Positions 5,638-6,417 of a stretch of DNA of 6,417 nt are shown in pieces. Every line of letters starts with the position of its first letter. Position 1 is the first letter of the stretch. The translations under genes and the position numbers were made by a program. Source of the stretch: Chloroflexota bacterium (GTDB lineage: Bacteria; Chloroflexota; Limnocylindria; QHBO01); NCBI GenBank assembly GCA_013694645.1, contig JACDBZ010000230.1, positions 1 through 6,417 on the forward strand, read 5' to 3'. The notes beneath the pieces are model-generated. The model worked only from the letters and a program-made list of their open reading frames with translations, ran no database searches and was not told the DNA's origin.

Positions 5638-6417
5638 CTAGTCCGACTCATCTCGATGCGGGGCGCCGGACCGGATGATCGCGATCGCGTTCTCGATCTT
5701 GAGCTTCGTGATCGTGAGGTGCTTGGCGAAGTTGGCCCTGTTCACCTCGGGAATCTGCTCCATCATCGCGGGTTGGCGGAGGATGTCGACCAGGTCATCG
5801 ACGCCTTCTGAAAGCTTCGACCGTGCTCCCATCAGGGCGTCGTCCGCTGCCCTTGCAGACTCCAGCTCGCCCGCGACCGTCTTTGCACGCCGTCGCGGCC
5901 CTTCACCGGCCACGGACTTCTCCTCCGGCTTGCCCCCTCCGGTGATGACCCGGAGTTTCGCGAGCGAGAGGTCGCCGGCGACGATTCGCCTGGCGAGCCG
6001 GCGACGCTGGCGCTCGTCTCCGATCTTCATCAGCTCATAGGCATGGCTGATCGTGTCTTTGCGCAATGACACGAGCTCACGGATGTCTGCCGGCGCGTCG
6101 GATAGTCGGAGCCGATTTTCCACGTACCCCTTGTCCTTGCCGAGCTTCTGCGCAAGCTGACGAACCGAGTACCCGAACGTTTCGGTCATCTTGCGGAACA
6201 TGGTTGCCTCTTCCAGCGGCGAAACGTCTTCGCGCTGAAGGTTCTCGATGATGCTCACCTCGAGCGCAGTGCTCTCATCGAAGTCGACGACGATGGCCGG
6301 GATGGTCGCGCGCTCGGCCATGCGCGATGCACGCCAGCGGCGTTCCCCTGCGATCAGCTCGAACTGGGAGCCGCTCGGTCGGACGAGGATCGGTTGAAGA
6401 ACGCCGTGCTCGCGGAT
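5638..6417 (-). CDS. parB: ParB/Spo0J-family partition protein (5' end missing)
   Basis: ParB-family proteins bind CTP and centromere-like DNA, spread as clamps and help segregate chromosomes or plasmids; some relatives (Noc, plasmid and regulatory ParB-like proteins) have other roles. The frame is open to the right edge, so the N-terminus is missing and the ATG at 6321 is internal. Of the 259 visible residues, IREHGVLQPILVRP (1-14), the nucleotide-binding motif GERRWRA (24-30) and ENLQREDVSPLEEA (58-71) are the standard ParB boxes. The helix-turn-helix SVRQLAQKLGKDKGYVENRL (84-103) follows, then the domain ending LSLAKLRVITGGG (150-162). The rest, a charged linker (about 163-180) and a roughly 70-residue helical end, does not look like the short C-terminal dimerisation domain of typical chromosomal ParB. 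No parA and no parS site is in view, so chromosomal or other function cannot be settled. The family call is secure; the symbol is provisional. Confidence 0.9.
   Translation of the reverse strand: MREHGVLQPILVRPSGSQFELIAGERRWRASRMAERATIPAIVVDFDESTALEVSIIENLQREDVSPLEEATMFRKMTETFGYSVRQLAQKLGKDKGYVENRLRLSDAPADIRELVSLRKDTISHAYELMKIGDERQRRRLARRIVAGDLSLAKLRVITGGGKPEEKSVAGEGPRRRAKTVAGELESARAADDALMGARSKLSEGVDDLVDILRQPAMMEQIPEVNRANFAKHLTITKLKIENAIAIIRSGAPHRDESD

Overview
GC-rich bacterial housekeeping DNA with short spacers and mostly single-gene units. The best guess for the source is Chloroflexota or a neighbouring high-GC group. This is inferred from the dnaG-rpoD pair, a group 1 sigma factor with insertions, two minus-strand genes that look leaderless, and a small protein resembling an actinobacterial-type oxidase subunit IV. 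No rRNA or other decisive marker is present, so the phylum is an inference.

Layout. Positions 1-3281 (+) hold the 3' two-thirds of dnaG (primase, cut by the left edge) followed two bases later by rpoD, the primary sigma factor. The pair is the core of the classical macromolecular-synthesis operon (rpsU-dnaG-rpoD in Escherichia coli). The 288-base gap after rpoD carries a good sigma-70-type promoter driving tRNA-Asn(GTT) at 3570-3644, whose CCA end is encoded. A small lipoprotein gene (3828-4208, +) then converges on a small two-helix membrane protein gene (4315-4524, -). Between them lies a strong nested hairpin that probably terminates transcription from both sides. Upstream of the membrane protein, on the same strand, is an unidentified gene (4596-5156, -). 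It is divergent from another unidentified gene (5263-5619, +), with candidate promoters for both in the 106-base gap. The window closes with the 3' part of a parB-family gene (5638-6417, -), cut by the right edge and convergent with the preceding gene.

How the genes fit together. Replication priming (DnaG), transcription initiation (RpoD), decoding of Asn codons (tRNA) and chromosome partition (ParB) are core functions. The other four small genes appear to be independent units. I see no mobile element, CRISPR array, toxin-antitoxin pair or defence system, and no convincing new multi-gene system. The most noteworthy points are two insertions in RpoD (about 175 residues between regions 1.2 and 2.1, and about 33 residues in region 3), the nested hairpin without a U-tract, and the promoter-to-start spacing of two minus-strand genes that suggests leaderless mRNAs.
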